DNA of 64,000 bases from Serratia marcescens (GCF_029846115.1 NZ_JARVZZ010000001.1:4650001-4714000), one strand, 5' to 3'. Positions 9,198 to 18,954 are shown, numbered from the stretch's first letter. Numbers and translations: made by a program. Notes: generated by a model not told the origin, from the letters alone.

Positions 9198-9885
9198 AGC
9201 GAAAGGCGATCAGCTCGCCGCGCTTGCCGGACAATGCCTCGTCCCAGTAGCGCTGCGGCACATAATAATGCAGCCTTTCCAGCGCGGCGTTCATCATGCC
9301 CTGGTTGATTGCGTGCCCGACGTTTTCCTCCACGTCCAGCGTAAAATCGGCGCCGCCGGCCCGTAGCGCTTCTGCCGCCGCGTGAGCGTGTTGCACCGCG
9401 ATCACCGCGTCCTCTTCACCGTGGATCAAATGCACCACGCTGTCGCCGAAAGCCTGCTCGGGCAGCTGAGCGAAACGCCCGCTGAACGCGACCACGCGCC
9501 CGGCCAGCCGGGTTTCCGCTTTCAACGCCTCAAGCGCCATGATCGCCCCCTGCGAGAACCCCACCAGCGCCGTGCCAGCATAGCCTACGCCGCTCAGCTG
9601 CTGCCAATGGCGCACCACCGCCACAAACTGCGGCATTACGTCTGCGATGCGTGCCGCGCGATTTTCGTCGGTCACGTCCTGCACCGAAAACCACTGGCGC
9701 CCGGCGCCGTTGCCGAACGCTTCGGGGCCACCGATGCTCACCACCTGTGCCTGAGGAAAGTCTTTGGCGAAATAGCTGCCGATCTCCCCCATCGCCACCG
9801 GGTTGTCGCCGACACCGTGAAACAGCAAGATCAGCTGCGCCGCCGGGGTCGCCGGGCTTTGGACAACGAAATGCTCATGTTTCAT
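9196..9885 (-). CDS. ypfH: Esterase YpfH (alpha/beta hydrolase)
   Basis: A cytoplasmic serine carboxylesterase of the phospholipase/carboxylesterase family. The chosen ATG gives 229 residues, MKHEHFVVQSP onward, with AAGGAG seven bases before it; a longer frame to 9936 lacks a site. The oxyanion/strand segment LILLFHGVGDNP, the nucleophile elbow LVGFSQGAIMALE, the acid in HGEEDAVI and the base in NVGHAIN form the triad in order. E. coli YpfH has esterase activity on short acyl esters; the natural substrate is unknown. It lies between ypfN and tmcA as in E. coli. Confidence 0.93.
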   Translation of the reverse strand: MKHEHFVVQSPATPAAQLILLFHGVGDNPVAMGEIGSYFAKDFPQAQVVSIGGPEAFGNGAGRQWFSVQDVTDENRAARIADVMPQFVAVVRHWQQLSGVGYAGTALVGFSQGAIMALEALKAETRLAGRVVAFSGRFAQLPEQAFGDSVVHLIHGEEDAVIAVQHAHAAAEALRAGGADFTLDVEENVGHAINQGMMNAALERLHYYVPQRYWDEALSGKRGELIAFR

Positions 9886-10005
9886 CGATGACTCCTTAAT
9901 AGTAACCAAACCTGGTGCGGCGACAGTCGCCGCCACACCGCTGACAGTGACTATACGCCGTTGAGAAATCGGGAAAATCGGGTTTTATTGAGCGAGTTAT
10001 TCAAT

Positions 10006-12018
10006 TTATTGCAACGACTGCGTCCAGTCGCGCCAGTAGCGACAGTGCTGCGCATTCAGCTGTTCCAGCGCCTGCGCCGCTTCGTGCCGCCAGTGGCGCA
10101 GCAAGGCTTTCTGGCCGCTGACGCCCGCCAGCTCCGCGCAGGCCGCCGGGGATTGCCGCCGTTGCAGATGGCCGCGCAGCGCGGGCAGCGGCAGATTGCT
10201 GGCCAACAGCAAACGCTGCAATGCCCCCAGGCTGGCCTCCAGCGGCCGATGGGCGAAAGCGAACCCGGCCAGCTCGCGCCAATCCTCTTCGCCCAGCGGC
10301 GTATCGCCGTCGTCGCCCGGGATCGCCAGCGCGAGTTCAATACGCTGCCGCAGCCAGGGCCAGTCGCGCGCCAGATGCTTGTGCGCCGCGTGCCGCAGCG
10401 CCTCTCCTTGCTCGCTCAGGGGCAAGATAGCCATCGCGGTATAGCAGCCGCTGCTGGCCTCCGGCTTGCTGCCGATGCGCACCAGCTCGAAACCGCAGGA
10501 TTGCCAAAAGCGCCACAGCGGCTCGGTATAGCCGAAGCTGACCGACAGAAAATCCAGCCCCTGCGCCTGACGGCGTTGCCGCTCGACCAGCTGACGCGCG
10601 ATACCCTGCCGCCTCAGTGCCGGCAGCGTCGCGATGCGGGTAATGCGGCGTGACCGCAGCGTCGGCGCCCACCACTGGCCGCCATGCGCCGCCAGCGACT
10701 GCGCCACCAGGTTGCCGCGCGGCCGGCGGCGGCCGGCCCACACGTCGTGCGCCAACTCGGCGCTCAAGCCGCCCTCGTCCACCAGCCACACGGCACCAAC
10801 TACCTCCTGCCCGGCCTGCGCCAGCCCGAAATGCATGCCGGGCGCATCCATCAGCCTGCGCAAATCCAGCGGCGAGGTACGGTAATGCGCGCTGCTCAGC
10901 AGGGCATAGAAACGCGCCAGCCGCTGCGGATCGGCGCACAGCTCACGCTGCTCCGCCTGACTGTAATCGATCGCCTGGCCATCCGCCGGCCAGGCGGGCA
11001 GCTCATTAAACAACAGCGCATTGTCCGTTATCCGTTCCAGCGCATCCCCCTGCGCCCAGCGCATCGGCTGTTGCAGGCTCAACGCCTGATAGGAAGGCAG
11101 CCCGGCGCAAAACTTCAGCAGAAAACCGCGGCCGGTACCCTCATACCCCTGTACCGTGGTGGTCAACAACACGCGAGGGAAATAACCGATCAACTGCTGC
11201 AACAGCGGCGCGGGGATCGCCGCCGCTTCATCCACCAGCAGCCAGCCGACGGCGCTGACGTCCCCCTCCCGGCACTGCGCCAGCAAGGCATCCGGCGCCC
11301 AAAACTGCGCGCGCCCCTGCGCCCACTCCCCGGCCACCTCAGTGGCGGCGCGGCTCGGCCCGGTTATCCAACAGGTCAGCGGCGACTGCGCCACCAGCAT
11401 GCCGGCCAGCGTCGATTTGCCACGACCGCGCGCGGCGGTCAGCACCCACACGCCGGATTCGGCCTGCAGCAGCGTCGTCAAGATAGCCTGCTGTTCCCCG
11501 GTCGGCCGGCCATCCGGCGGTTGCCAACCCTCGCGCGCCGGCAGCGCGGCCAGCGTCAGGGGCTCATCCTGCCGCCAGATCGTCACTTCGCGGTCATCGG
11601 CCAGATGCTGCTGCAAATGGTGGATGAAATGCGGAGTGGTAATCGGCTGCGGGCAATCGCTCCAGCGCAGGCTGTCGCCGTCCGGCTGCTGAGGCCATTG
11701 CCGCCAGGGCGGCGTCAGCAACAGCAGCCAACTGCCGGCGCGCAATGCGCCGCACAGCGCCGCCAACGCCTCCACGTCCAGCGACTGACTGGCATCGAAC
11801 ACCGCGTGCAGCCGCTCCTGCCCCAGCAATTGGCGCACGGCGCCACTCGCCAACGCCGTCGGGCCGGGCGGCGGGTTTTCCCCCACCCACGGCCAGTCAC
11901 CCGGCAGGGTCGCCGCCAGCCGCTGTGCCTGTTCGCGACACCAGTCGGGTTCGCCGCTGAGCACCAGCAGGCGCCGGATGCCCTGTCGCCGCATGAGTTG
12001 TTGCGCTGCCTGTAACAT
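10006..12018 (-). CDS. tmcA: tRNA(Met) cytidine acetyltransferase TmcA
   Basis: TmcA makes N4-acetylcytidine at the wobble base of elongator tRNA-Met using ATP and acetyl-CoA. Visible parts in order: an N-terminal DUF1726-like domain, a P-loop helicase module with [15 protein letters not shown] (Walker A) and [11 protein letters not shown] (DEAA, Walker B), then a GNAT domain with [20 protein letters not shown], and a tRNA-binding tail. The frame is open to 12066, but that start lies inside the upstream terminator. I chose ATG 12018, giving 670 residues against 671 in E. coli; no strong ribosome-binding site is seen there. Confidence 0.95.
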   Translation of the reverse strand: MLQAAQQLMRRQGIRRLLVLSGEPDWCREQAQRLAATLPGDWPWVGENPPPGPTALASGAVRQLLGQERLHAVFDASQSLDVEALAALCGALRAGSWLLLLTPPWRQWPQQPDGDSLRWSDCPQPITTPHFIHHLQQHLADDREVTIWRQDEPLTLAALPAREGWQPPDGRPTGEQQAILTTLLQAESGVWVLTAARGRGKSTLAGMLVAQSPLTCWITGPSRAATEVAGEWAQGRAQFWAPDALLAQCREGDVSAVGWLLVDEAAAIPAPLLQQLIGYFPRVLLTTTVQGYEGTGRGFLLKFCAGLPSYQALSLQQPMRWAQGDALERITDNALLFNELPAWPADGQAIDYSQAEQRELCADPQRLARFYALLSSAHYRTSPLDLRRLMDAPGMHFGLAQAGQEVVGAVWLVDEGGLSAELAHDVWAGRRRPRGNLVAQSLAAHGGQWWAPTLRSRRITRIATLPALRRQGIARQLVERQRRQAQGLDFLSVSFGYTEPLWRFWQSCGFELVRIGSKPEASSGCYTAMAILPLSEQGEALRHAAHKHLARDWPWLRQRIELALAIPGDDGDTPLGEEDWRELAGFAFAHRPLEASLGALQRLLLASNLPLPALRGHLQRRQSPAACAELAGVSGQKALLRHWRHEAAQALEQLNAQHCRYWRDWTQSLQ

Positions 12019-12037
12019 AAGGCTGTGTCTCAATCCG

Positions 12038-12065
12038 AAAAAAATGCCGGAGTCAGGCTCCGGCA
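12038..12065 (-). terminator. Terminator between ypfJ and tmcA
   Basis: TGCCGGAG and CTCCGGCA (12045-12052, 12058-12065) form an 8-base stem followed on the minus strand by seven T. It lies 9 bases after the ypfJ stop and rules out the longest tmcA frame. Confidence 0.88.
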
Positions 12066-12074
12066 CTTGAGGCG

Positions 12075-12944
12075 TTAACGGGATGCAAAGGTGTTGCAGG
12101 TATTGGGATCGCCGCTGTCGAAGCCCTGTTTAAACCAGGTGTAACGCTGCTGCGAGGTGCCGTGAGTGAAGCTGTCCGGCACGACGCGGCCCTGACTCTG
12201 CTGCTGCAACCGATCGTCGCCAATCGCCTGCGCGGCGTTCAGCGCCGCCTGCAGGTCGCCCTCTTCCAGCATCTGCTGCTTCTCGGCATATTTGCCCCAC
12301 ACGCCGGCGAAGCAGTCCGCCTGCAGCTCCATTTTCACCGACAGGCGGTTCACTTCCGCCTGGCTGGCGCCCTGCTGCATCTGGCGGACCTTGGGCTCGA
12401 TGCCCAACAGGTTCTGCACGTGGTGGCCGACTTCGTGCGCCACCACATAGGCCTGGGCGAAATCACCGCCGGCACCCAGCTTGGTTTTCATGTCCTGATA
12501 GAAAGACAGATCGATATACACCGTTTTGTCACCCGGGCAGTAGAACGGCCCCATCGCCGCCTGACCGGTGCCGCAGCTGGTGCGCGTCACGCCGCGATAC
12601 ATCACCAGCTTCGGCGGTTGATAGGTTTTGCCCATGCGCTGGAAAATCTCTTTCCAGTTATCCTCGGTCGAGGCCAGCACCACCGAGGTGAATTTGGCCA
12701 GCTCATCGTCTTTCGGACTGATGTTGGCGCTCTGTTGTTGACCCTGCGGTGCGACGTTACCGCCGTTCAATAGCGGCGACAGATCGATGCCGTAATAGCC
12801 GGCCACCAGCACCACCACCAGAATGACGATGCCGCCCTTGCCGCGCACCGGCACGCGGAAACCGCCGCCACCGCCGCCCAAACCTGAAGACTGCCCGCGA
12901 CGATCCTCAACATTGTCACTTTCCCGACGCCCTTGCCAACGCAT
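12075..12944 (-). CDS. ypfJ: Neutral zinc metallopeptidase family protein YpfJ
   Basis: The 289-residue protein has a basic N-terminus, a glycine-rich stretch (residues 20-28), one transmembrane helix near 37-52 ([17 protein letters not shown]) and a large outer domain. The zinc motif is [19 protein letters not shown] (HExxH, near residue 168). This is the Zn_peptidase family PF04228, so it is probably a signal-anchored periplasmic protease; its substrate is unknown. GGAG precedes the ATG by 9 bases. It lies between purC and tmcA as in E. coli, with its own terminator. Confidence 0.92.
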   Translation of the reverse strand: MRWQGRRESDNVEDRRGQSSGLGGGGGGFRVPVRGKGGIVILVVVLVAGYYGIDLSPLLNGGNVAPQGQQQSANISPKDDELAKFTSVVLASTEDNWKEIFQRMGKTYQPPKLVMYRGVTRTSCGTGQAAMGPFYCPGDKTVYIDLSFYQDMKTKLGAGGDFAQAYVVAHEVGHHVQNLLGIEPKVRQMQQGASQAEVNRLSVKMELQADCFAGVWGKYAEKQQMLEEGDLQAALNAAQAIGDDRLQQQSQGRVVPDSFTHGTSQQRYTWFKQGFDSGDPNTCNTFASR

Positions 12945-13153
12945 AAATATACTCCAGATATTTCCCCTGCTCGTTGAAGTTGCGCCGCGATCGTAAGCGC
13001 AAAGGCAGCTTCAAGCCTGAGTGGGATAGGTTTTAGTCATCTCGCATCCATCATTATAAATGGTCTGCCGCGGAGGAAATGTAGAAATTTTCTGGAAAAA
13101 CGCAGAATAGCGGGACGATCCGGCCGGATCGCCCCGAATGGCGGTGCCGACGC

Positions 13154-13867
13154 TTAGTCGAGTTTCACGCCGATGCGGCGCGCTACTTCTTCGTAGGCTT
13201 CGATCAGGCCGCCCAGGCTTTGACGGAAACGGTCTTTGTCCATCTTGTCCAGAGTGTTTTTGTCCCACAGGCGGCTGCCGTCCGGCGAGAACTCATCGCC
13301 CAGCACCACTTCGCCGTTGAACAGGCCGAACTCCAGTTTGAAGTCGACCAGGATCAGGCCCGCGTCGTCGAACAGCTGGGTCAACACGTCGTTAGCGCGG
13401 TAACTCAGCTCACGCATGCGCGCCAGATGTTCTTTGCTCACCCAGCCGAAGGTTTCGCAGTAGGATTCGTTGACCATCGGATCGTGCATGGCGTCGTTTT
13501 TCAGGAACAGATCGAACAGCGGCGGGTTCAGCACCAGGCCTTCTTCGATGCCCAGACGCTTCACCAGCGAACCGGCGGCGCGGTTGCGGATCACGCATTC
13601 CACCGGCACCATGTCCAGCTTCTTCACCAGCACTTCGTTGTCGGACAGCAGACGCTCCATCTGGGTCGGGATGCCGGCTTCTTCCAGTTTGCTCATGATG
13701 AAATGGTTGAACTTGTTGTTCACCATGCCTTTGCGATCGAACTGCTCAATGCGCTGACCATCCAGTGCTGACGTATCGTTGCGGAACTCCAACACCAACA
13801 GATCGGGATTCTCGGTGGTGTAAACGGTTTTTGCCTTTCCGCGATACAGCTCAGCTAGCTTTTGCAT
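13154..13867 (-). CDS. purC: SAICAR synthetase PurC
   Basis: PurC joins aspartate to CAIR using ATP, the eighth step of de novo IMP synthesis. The 237-residue protein starts [20 protein letters not shown], with the nucleotide-binding GKAKTVY segment, and contains [20 protein letters not shown] and [20 protein letters not shown], all conserved in bacterial PurC. GGAGTAAGTAAG precedes the ATG. A PurR-like box lies 118 bases upstream, fitting the purine regulon that also contains purM-purN in this window. Confidence 0.97.
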   Translation of the reverse strand: MQKLAELYRGKAKTVYTTENPDLLVLEFRNDTSALDGQRIEQFDRKGMVNNKFNHFIMSKLEEAGIPTQMERLLSDNEVLVKKLDMVPVECVIRNRAAGSLVKRLGIEEGLVLNPPLFDLFLKNDAMHDPMVNESYCETFGWVSKEHLARMRELSYRANDVLTQLFDDAGLILVDFKLEFGLFNGEVVLGDEFSPDGSRLWDKNTLDKMDKDRFRQSLGGLIEAYEEVARRIGVKLD

Positions 13868-13984
13868 CTTACTTACTCCAGTGATGTATCCCCGATGTCT
13901 CCCGAGCGCGGCCCGAAATTAGGGGGTATAGAATTGACCTAATGAATTCTTTGGCGTGCCGGACACTATTGTGCCAAACCTGCG

Positions 13985-14000
13985 ACGCAAACGATACCGT
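13985..14000 (-). promoter_or_regulatory. Candidate PurR operator for purC
   Basis: ACGCAAACGATACCGT matches the PurR consensus ACGCAAACGTTTNCNT except in the centre-right half. It lies between the bamC terminator and purC. The left half-site is perfect; the assignment is by eye. Confidence 0.6.
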
Positions 14001-14011
14001 ATAGACAAAAC

Positions 14012-14035
14012 AAAAAGGGGCCGAAGCCCCTTTTT
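14012..14035 (-). terminator. Terminator after bamC
   Basis: AAAAAGGGGC and GCCCCTTTTT pair perfectly around CGAA two bases after the bamC stop. It ends the dapA-bamC transcript. Confidence 0.88.
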
Positions 14036-14037
14036 GA

Positions 14038-15090
14038 TTAGTTAACGCTGGTTTTACTGAAGGCAGACTGGAATGCCGCCACCAGTGCGTCGTTTTTCGA
14101 CTGGGTCAGCGGTTTGCCTTTCGGATCGATAAATTGCAGGCTGGTGCGGTTGTTAAGATCGCCGACCTGCAGCTTGTAATCGCCTTCCGCCAGTTCAGGA
14201 TCCTTGACGCCCAACGCATCCCAATCGCTGCTGCTCAGGGACTTGTAGGTCACGGCGACGGTGCCCTGCGGACGGCTGCGGTCACCCACTTTCATCCCCA
14301 GTTTTTCGAGCGCCGGCGGCAGGCGATCCCACACGACGGTGTACGGGCCGCGCACCACCAGCATCGGCAGGCCGGTGTCATCGGCGCCGCTCTGCACATC
14401 CAGCGCGCCGAAGCGGCTGGCGCTCTGGCTGCTCGCCAGGTTGTCCTGCTTGTCCAGGCCTTCGATCAGGGTGTTGATCATCATGCCGTTGTAGCGCTGG
14501 ATCTCAGACTGATCGGTCACCTGCTCGGTCTTGCCCTGCTGCTGCAGGCCAACGCTTTTCACCACCAGCGCCTGCTGGTAGCCCTGCTGCTGCACGCTGA
14601 TCTGATAACGGCCTTCGTACTGGTTGTCTTCGTCCAGACGGTTCCACTTCACCCAGTCGGTGGTCAGGGTCTGACCGGCGTCCTGGCGGGAAGCGATCGC
14701 GATGTTCTTCGCCTGCAGCAGGCTGACCACGCGCGACCACAGGTTCTGGTTCTGCGGGCTGTTTTCCAGCAGCAGCGTGCCGCTGTCGCCAGCGTATTGC
14801 GCGCGTGAACCGCTCAGCAGCGCCAGCGGCTGCACCGGCGGACGAATGTCCAGCTGCTTGCCGACGTTGCCTTGCAGCGTCGTGGCGGGAACGTCATAGT
14901 TGCCGCTCTGCACCGGCAGGATCATGCCGGACGGCGCGTTCAGCGCTTTGAGCGGAGCCGCGTCGAGGTAGGCCTCGTCGCCGCTGACCTGGCGCTTGTA
15001 GCGCTGATCGCTGCTGCAGGCTGCCAGCATCATCACCAAAGAGATGCCCACTACTTTTGCTACCGTCGACTTTTGCAATGAATAAGCCAT
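14038..15090 (-). CDS. bamC: Outer-membrane assembly lipoprotein BamC
   Basis: BamC is a lipoprotein of the BAM complex that inserts beta-barrel proteins into the outer membrane. The chosen ATG (15090, AAGGGA upstream; an in-frame TTG lies just before it) gives 350 residues. The signal peptide ends in the lipobox LAAC with Cys25 followed by Ser, which fits Lol transport to the outer membrane. The unstructured N-terminal stretch and two helix-grip domains fit the family length. It follows dapA by 16 bases in the same direction, the conserved dapA-bamC operon. Confidence 0.96.
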   Translation of the reverse strand: MAYSLQKSTVAKVVGISLVMMLAACSSDQRYKRQVSGDEAYLDAAPLKALNAPSGMILPVQSGNYDVPATTLQGNVGKQLDIRPPVQPLALLSGSRAQYAGDSGTLLLENSPQNQNLWSRVVSLLQAKNIAIASRQDAGQTLTTDWVKWNRLDEDNQYEGRYQISVQQQGYQQALVVKSVGLQQQGKTEQVTDQSEIQRYNGMMINTLIEGLDKQDNLASSQSASRFGALDVQSGADDTGLPMLVVRGPYTVVWDRLPPALEKLGMKVGDRSRPQGTVAVTYKSLSSSDWDALGVKDPELAEGDYKLQVGDLNNRTSLQFIDPKGKPLTQSKNDALVAAFQSAFSKTSVN

Positions 15091-15106
15091 CAAATTTCCC
15101 TTAGAG

Positions 15107-15988
15107 TTACAGCAAACCGACGCTTTTCAGCGCGCGCTCCACCACCGGGCGGGCGGCTTCGCTCAACGGCGTCATCGGCAGACGCAGCGTATCGGTTGCC
15201 ATCAATCCCAACGCCTTACAGGCCCACTTCACCGGAATTGGGTTTGCTTCTACAAATAGATCCTGATGCAACGGCATCAAGCGCTGATTTAAGCGGCGCG
15301 CGTCGGCAAACTTGCCCTGCGCCGCCAGCGCGCAAAGTTCCGCCATTTCGCGCGCGGCCACGTTGGCCGTCACGGAAATCACCCCTTTGCCGCCCAGTTG
15401 CATGAAGTCCAGCCCGCTGGCGTCGTCGCCGCTCAGCAAGATGAAGTCTTCATCGTCAACCAGCACTTGGATCTGACTAACGCGACTTAAGTTCCCCGTC
15501 GCTTCTTTTACAGCAACAATATTCTTGATTTTTGCCAGCCGAGCGATGGTCGGCGGCAGCATGTCGCAGCCGGTGCGCGAAGGCACGTTGTACAGGATCT
15601 GCGGCAGCTCGGTGCTCTCGGCGATCGCCTTGAAGTGCTGATACAGCCCTTCCTGCGTCGGCTTATTGTAGTACGGCGTCACCGTCAGGCAGCCCACTAC
15701 GCCGGTATTGGCGAAGCGGGTGGTGAGCGCGATGGCTTCGGCGGTGGCGTTGGCGCCGGTGCCGGCGATCACCGGAATGCGGCCGTCGGCCAGCTCCAGC
15801 GTCTGCAGCACCACGTCAACGTGCTCGTCATGGGCAAGCGTTGCGGACTCGCCGGTGGTCCCTACGGAAACGATCGCCGCGGTGCCACTGGCTACATGAT
15901 AATCGATCAATTTTTTCAGGCTCGCGCGATCGACAGCACCTTTGTCGTCCATCGGCGTCACCAGTGCAACAATACTTCCCGTAAACAT
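15107..15988 (-). CDS. dapA: 4-hydroxy-tetrahydrodipicolinate synthase DapA
   Basis: DapA condenses pyruvate with aspartate semialdehyde, the committed step to DAP and lysine. The 293-residue protein is a TIM barrel with the lysine Schiff-base segment [14 protein letters not shown] (catalytic Lys in VKEA), the GTTGESATL loop and [16 protein letters not shown] with the catalytic Tyr. The ATG at 15988 follows GGAGGGG and matches the E. coli start [14 protein letters not shown] frame open to 16015 is ignored. It heads the dapA-bamC operon and is divergent from gcvR. Confidence 0.97.
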   Translation of the reverse strand: MFTGSIVALVTPMDDKGAVDRASLKKLIDYHVASGTAAIVSVGTTGESATLAHDEHVDVVLQTLELADGRIPVIAGTGANATAEAIALTTRFANTGVVGCLTVTPYYNKPTQEGLYQHFKAIAESTELPQILYNVPSRTGCDMLPPTIARLAKIKNIVAVKEATGNLSRVSQIQVLVDDEDFILLSGDDASGLDFMQLGGKGVISVTANVAAREMAELCALAAQGKFADARRLNQRLMPLHQDLFVEANPIPVKWACKALGLMATDTLRLPMTPLSEAARPVVERALKSVGLL

Positions 15989-16134
15989 TGGCCGTCCCCT
16001 CCACAAACAAGTCACTCATGGTACTTTTGCTGCCTATCCAAAAGCAAGCGCACAACCGCGTTGTAAGCGCTTGGCAGGCGGTTTTTTTTATGTTTACCAT
16101 GGTAACCCCATTAAGCACGACAGGAAGCGCTATT

Positions 16135-16704
16135 TTGCCTCAGTCAGACGAACACTATCTCGTGATTACCGCGCTCGGCGCCGACCGCCCCGGAATCGTC
16201 AATACCATCACCCGCCACGTCAGCAGTTGCGGATGCAATATCGAAGATAGCCGTCTGGCCATGCTGGGAGAGGAGTTCACGTTCATCATGCTGCTGTCCG
16301 GCAGTTGGAACGCCATCACCCTGATCGAATCCACCCTGCCGCAAAAAGGCGCGGAGCTGGATCTGCTGATCGTGATGAAGCGCACAAACTCGCACGAAAG
16401 GCCGCCGATGCCGGCCACGGTGTGGGTGCAGGTGGAAGTGAAGGACTCGCCGCACATCATCGAACGCTTTACCGATCTGTTCGACTCCAGCCAGATGAAT
16501 ATCGCCGAACTGGTCTCGCGCACGCAGCCAGCGGAGGGCGACCTGCCGCCGCAGCTGTATATCCAAATCACCGCCCACAGCTCCGGCGATCGGGACGCCT
16601 CAAATATTGAGCAAGCCTTCCATCGCCTATGTACAGAATTGAACGCGCAAGGCAGTATTAGCGTGGTGAACTATCCACAGCATGACGAGAAAGATGGAGA
16701 GTAG
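16135..16704 (+). CDS. gcvR: Glycine cleavage system regulator GcvR
   Basis: GcvR is an ACT-domain protein that binds GcvA and holds the gcvTHP glycine-cleavage operon off when glycine is low. The two ACT-like halves are visible: HYLVITALGADRPGIVNTI near residue 7, and VWVQVEVKDSPHIIERFTDL near residue 95. I take the TTG at 16135, seven bases after AGGAAG, as the start because it aligns with E. coli GcvR and gives 189 residues against 190. Upstream in-frame ATGs would add foreign sequence. The bcp start follows its stop by two bases. Confidence 0.94.
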   Translation: MPQSDEHYLVITALGADRPGIVNTITRHVSSCGCNIEDSRLAMLGEEFTFIMLLSGSWNAITLIESTLPQKGAELDLLIVMKRTNSHERPPMPATVWVQVEVKDSPHIIERFTDLFDSSQMNIAELVSRTQPAEGDLPPQLYIQITAHSSGDRDASNIEQAFHRLCTELNAQGSISVVNYPQHDEKDGE

Positions 16705-16706
16705 TG

Positions 16707-17171
16707 ATGAGCCCATTGAAAGCCGGTGACACAGCGCCGAAATTTAGTTTGCCTGACCAGGACGGTGAGGAAATTAATTTGGCCGACTTCCAGGGACAGC
16801 GAGTATTGGTCTATTTCTATCCGAAGGCGATGACGCCGGGCTGCACCGTGCAAGCCTGCGGCCTGCGGGACAACATGGACGAATTGAAAAAGGTCGGCGT
16901 CGAAGTGCTGGGCATCAGCACCGACAAGCCGGAAAAACTGTCGCGCTTCGCCGAAAAGGAGCTGCTCAACTTCACGCTGTTGTCTGATGAAGATCATCAG
17001 GTGTCGCAACAGTTTGGCGTGTGGGGCGAGAAAACCTTCATGGGCAAGACCTACGACGGCATTCACCGCATCAGCTTCCTGATCGATGGCAAAGGCAAGA
17101 TTGAAAAAGTGTTTGATGATTTCAAAACCACCAATCACCACGACATCGTTCTGAGCTACCTGCAGCAGTAA
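16707..17171 (+). CDS. bcp: Thiol peroxidase Bcp (peroxiredoxin)
   Basis: Bcp is a cytoplasmic peroxiredoxin that reduces H2O2 and organic hydroperoxides with thioredoxin. The 154-residue protein has the active site MTPGCTVQACGLRDN, with the peroxidatic and resolving cysteines five residues apart, typical of the atypical 2-Cys Bcp/PrxQ class. Further landmarks are VYFYPKAMTPG and GISTDKPEKLSRF. The ATG follows GGAGAG in the gcvR 3' end, so translation is probably coupled to gcvR, as in E. coli. Confidence 0.96.
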   Translation: MSPLKAGDTAPKFSLPDQDGEEINLADFQGQRVLVYFYPKAMTPGCTVQACGLRDNMDELKKVGVEVLGISTDKPEKLSRFAEKELLNFTLLSDEDHQVSQQFGVWGEKTFMGKTYDGIHRISFLIDGKGKIEKVFDDFKTTNHHDIVLSYLQQ

Positions 17172-17176
17172 TTCTC

Positions 17177-17209
17177 ACGAAGCGCAGCGGCCTGCTGCGC
17201 TTCGTTTCT
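17177..17209 (+). terminator. Terminator between bcp and perM
   Basis: ACGAAGCGCAGC and GCTGCGCTTCGT (17177-17188, 17194-17205) form a perfect 12-base stem with a short T-rich tail. It can serve both convergent genes. Confidence 0.8.
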
Positions 17210-17215
17210 TCCCTG

Positions 17216-18292
17216 TCAACCGGCCTTGTCTTCCACTTCGACCCGCAGTTCATCCGGCCAGGCGTGGATCACCGCCTTCACCAGCGTCGCCAGCGGTATG
17301 GCGAAAAACACGCCCCAAAAGCCCCACATCCCGCCGAACACGATCACCGACAGGATAATCACCAGCGGATGCAGGTTGACCGCTTCGGAGAACAAAATGG
17401 GCACCAGCAGGTTGCCGTCCAGCCCCTGCACCACCAGATAGGCGACGATCAGCGTCCAGAAATCGGCGCCGACGCCCCACTGGAACAGCGCCACCACCAC
17501 CACCGGTATAGTGACCAGCACCGCGCCGATGTAAGGGATCAACACCGAGAAGCCCACCAGCACCGCCAGCAGCAGCGAGTAGCGCATGTCCAGCACGGCG
17601 AACACCAGGTAGGTCGCCACGCCGACAATCACCATCTCCAGCACCTTGCCGCGAATGTAGTTGGTGATCTGCTGATTCATTTCGTTCCAGACCTGCCCCG
17701 CCAGGCCGCGATTGCGCGGCAGCACGCGGCGCACCGCGTTCAGCAGCTGCTCTTTGTCCTTCAACAGGAAGAACATCATCATCGGCACCAGGATCAGGTA
17801 AATAGCCAGCGTCAGCAGGCCGACCAGCGACGCCAGCGAGAATTTCACCACCGATTCGCCCATGCCGGACAGCCGGCTGCGCAGATTTTCCGCCATCATG
17901 TCGATGATGCCGGCATCTACCAGCGCCGGATAACGCTTCGGCAGCGTCGCGGCGAAGTTATAGAACTGGTTGAGCATACCCGGCAGATCGCTCATCAGAT
18001 TGATGCCCTGTTGCCAGGCGGTCGGTGCGACGACGAACACCAGCAGCATGGCGATGCCCGCGAACACCAGCAGCATGATGCTCGCCGCCCAGGTGCGCGA
18101 ACAGCCGATGCGCTGCAGGCGTGCGGTCGGCCACTCCAGCAGATAGGCCAACACGATGGCGACCAGCAACGGGGTCAGAATGCCGTGCAGAAAATAGAGA
18201 ATAAGGAACCCGGCGACCAGGATCACCAGCAGCGCGATAGCCTGCGGATCGGTGAAGCGGCGGCGGTACCACTGTAATAACATCTCCAGCAT
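17216..18292 (-). CDS. perM: AI-2E family transporter PerM
   Basis: An inner-membrane protein of the AI-2 exporter (AI-2E) family. The chosen ATG (GAGGAG upstream) gives 358 residues beginning MLEMLLQWYRRRFTDPQAIA, as in E. coli PerM. About eight TM helices are visible, including ALLVILVAGFLILYFLHGIL and the C-terminal IILSVIVFGGMWGFWGVFFA. The conserved loop LKDKEQLLNAVRRVLPRNRG sits mid-protein. The substrate is unproven. In E. coli the hyf hydrogenase operon lies between bcp and perM; here they are adjacent. Confidence 0.92.
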   Translation of the reverse strand: MLEMLLQWYRRRFTDPQAIALLVILVAGFLILYFLHGILTPLLVAIVLAYLLEWPTARLQRIGCSRTWAASIMLLVFAGIAMLLVFVVAPTAWQQGINLMSDLPGMLNQFYNFAATLPKRYPALVDAGIIDMMAENLRSRLSGMGESVVKFSLASLVGLLTLAIYLILVPMMMFFLLKDKEQLLNAVRRVLPRNRGLAGQVWNEMNQQITNYIRGKVLEMVIVGVATYLVFAVLDMRYSLLLAVLVGFSVLIPYIGAVLVTIPVVVVALFQWGVGADFWTLIVAYLVVQGLDGNLLVPILFSEAVNLHPLVIILSVIVFGGMWGFWGVFFAIPLATLVKAVIHAWPDELRVEVEDKAG

Positions 18293-18500
18293 CAGAGCGG
18301 GCTCCTCGAGATTTGGCGGGCGGGCATGGCGATTCCTGTGATGGGCCTGATTAAAGCATAGATACAACGGACGCACGCGAGGTGTGCAAAGCACTCAGAG
18401 TACTCAAAGTTCGCCATACATCAACAGCGATTTGGCTGATTTTATCGCGCGGGCAGGCGATCGACGCAAAAATCCGCAGACGCGGCGACAGGCGCGGTGA

Positions 18501-18520
18501 GCGGCCCCGAGCGGGGCCGC
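18501..18520 (-). terminator. GC-rich hairpin after the 31-residue frame
   Basis: GCGGCCCC and GGGGCCGC pair around GAGC, 6 bases after the stop of the small frame at 18527. There is no T-run on either side, so terminator activity is uncertain. Confidence 0.45.
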
Positions 18521-18526
18521 GGAAGA

Positions 18527-18622
18527 TTACAGCGAGGTACCGATGGAAAGGGGCGAACCGACCGCCAATGCGAACAACAACACACAGCCAATCGCGATCG
18601 CCGCCGCCAGATCATTTTTCAT
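18527..18622 (-). CDS. Putative 31-residue hydrophobic membrane peptide
   Basis: A small frame, MKNDLAAAIAIGCVLLFALA followed by VGSPLSIGTSL, has a short charged N-terminus and one hydrophobic stretch (residues 5-22) long enough to span a membrane. A purine-rich GGGGACGGGACA lies directly before the ATG. A leftward terminator ends just upstream of it, and a hairpin follows the stop, so it looks like a self-contained unit. Size and shape resemble stress-induced single-pass small proteins. I do not recognise the family. Chance cannot be excluded without finding homologues. Confidence 0.5.
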   Translation of the reverse strand: MKNDLAAAIAIGCVLLFALAVGSPLSIGTSL

Positions 18623-18705
18623 TGTCCCGTCCCCTGATGCTTAAACTGGTTATCGTCACGAACTCTGTCGGTTCTACGTTGAAAGCCTTTGCCGATGCAC
18701 GTCAT

Positions 18706-18794
18706 TAAAAACCCCCGCCTAAGCGGGGGAGAAAACGTTCTGGTGCATCAAGTGTTACAAGGAGGTCATGAGGGATTGCTAACCCTAAATGACT
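18706..18794 (-). ncRNA. Candidate small RNA with anti-Shine-Dalgarno segment
   Basis: Reading leftward, TTGCCA (18823-18828) and TAGCTT (18800-18805), 17 bases apart, can serve as a promoter. About 89 bases later a strong terminator (CCCCCGC-CTAA-GCGGGGG, then five T) ends the unit. The transcript would start with a hairpin (AGGG/CCCT). It then exposes UGACCUCCUUGU, complementary to Shine-Dalgarno sequences, before the terminator. This is the usual layout of an Hfq-dependent small RNA. No protein frame of note exists on this strand. The boundaries are inferred. Confidence 0.45.
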
Positions 18795-18870
18795 ATTTCA
18801 AGCTAGGATTATTCTCAGAGCATGGCAAGCGATCGCGTCGAGGTTATCCGCACTTTGAGATAAACCTCAT

Positions 18871-18954
18871 AAAAAAATCCCGCACGGCAGCGGGATGAAG
18901 GGATGATAACGTCATGAATTTTTTATGCGGACAATGAGGCGGTATTGTCGTCAT
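18871..18954 (-). ncRNA. Second candidate small RNA, tandem to the first
   Basis: A leftward promoter-like pair TTGTGA (18984-18989) and TATTGT (18961-18966) has a 17-base spacer. A terminator (TCCCGC-ACGGCA-GCGGGA) with seven T on the minus strand ends at 18871. The transcript of about 84 bases would have an A-rich middle and a terminator stem. It shares UCAUGAC with its neighbour. It may instead be the terminated leader of an unseen gene. No coding frame of note is seen. Confidence 0.35.

Noticed and set aside
10684..12015. 443-residue plus-strand frame across tmcA
   Set aside because: Arg/Gln-rich shadow; tmcA on the minus strand is complete with Walker A and GNAT motifs.
12019..12066. 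Longest possible tmcA start at 12066
   Set aside because: The first codons lie in the ypfJ terminator; ATG 12018 gives the family length.
18689..18898. 69-residue plus-strand frame across the candidate small RNA
   Set aside because: It begins inside a leftward terminator, has no upstream ribosome-binding site and reads through a second terminator.
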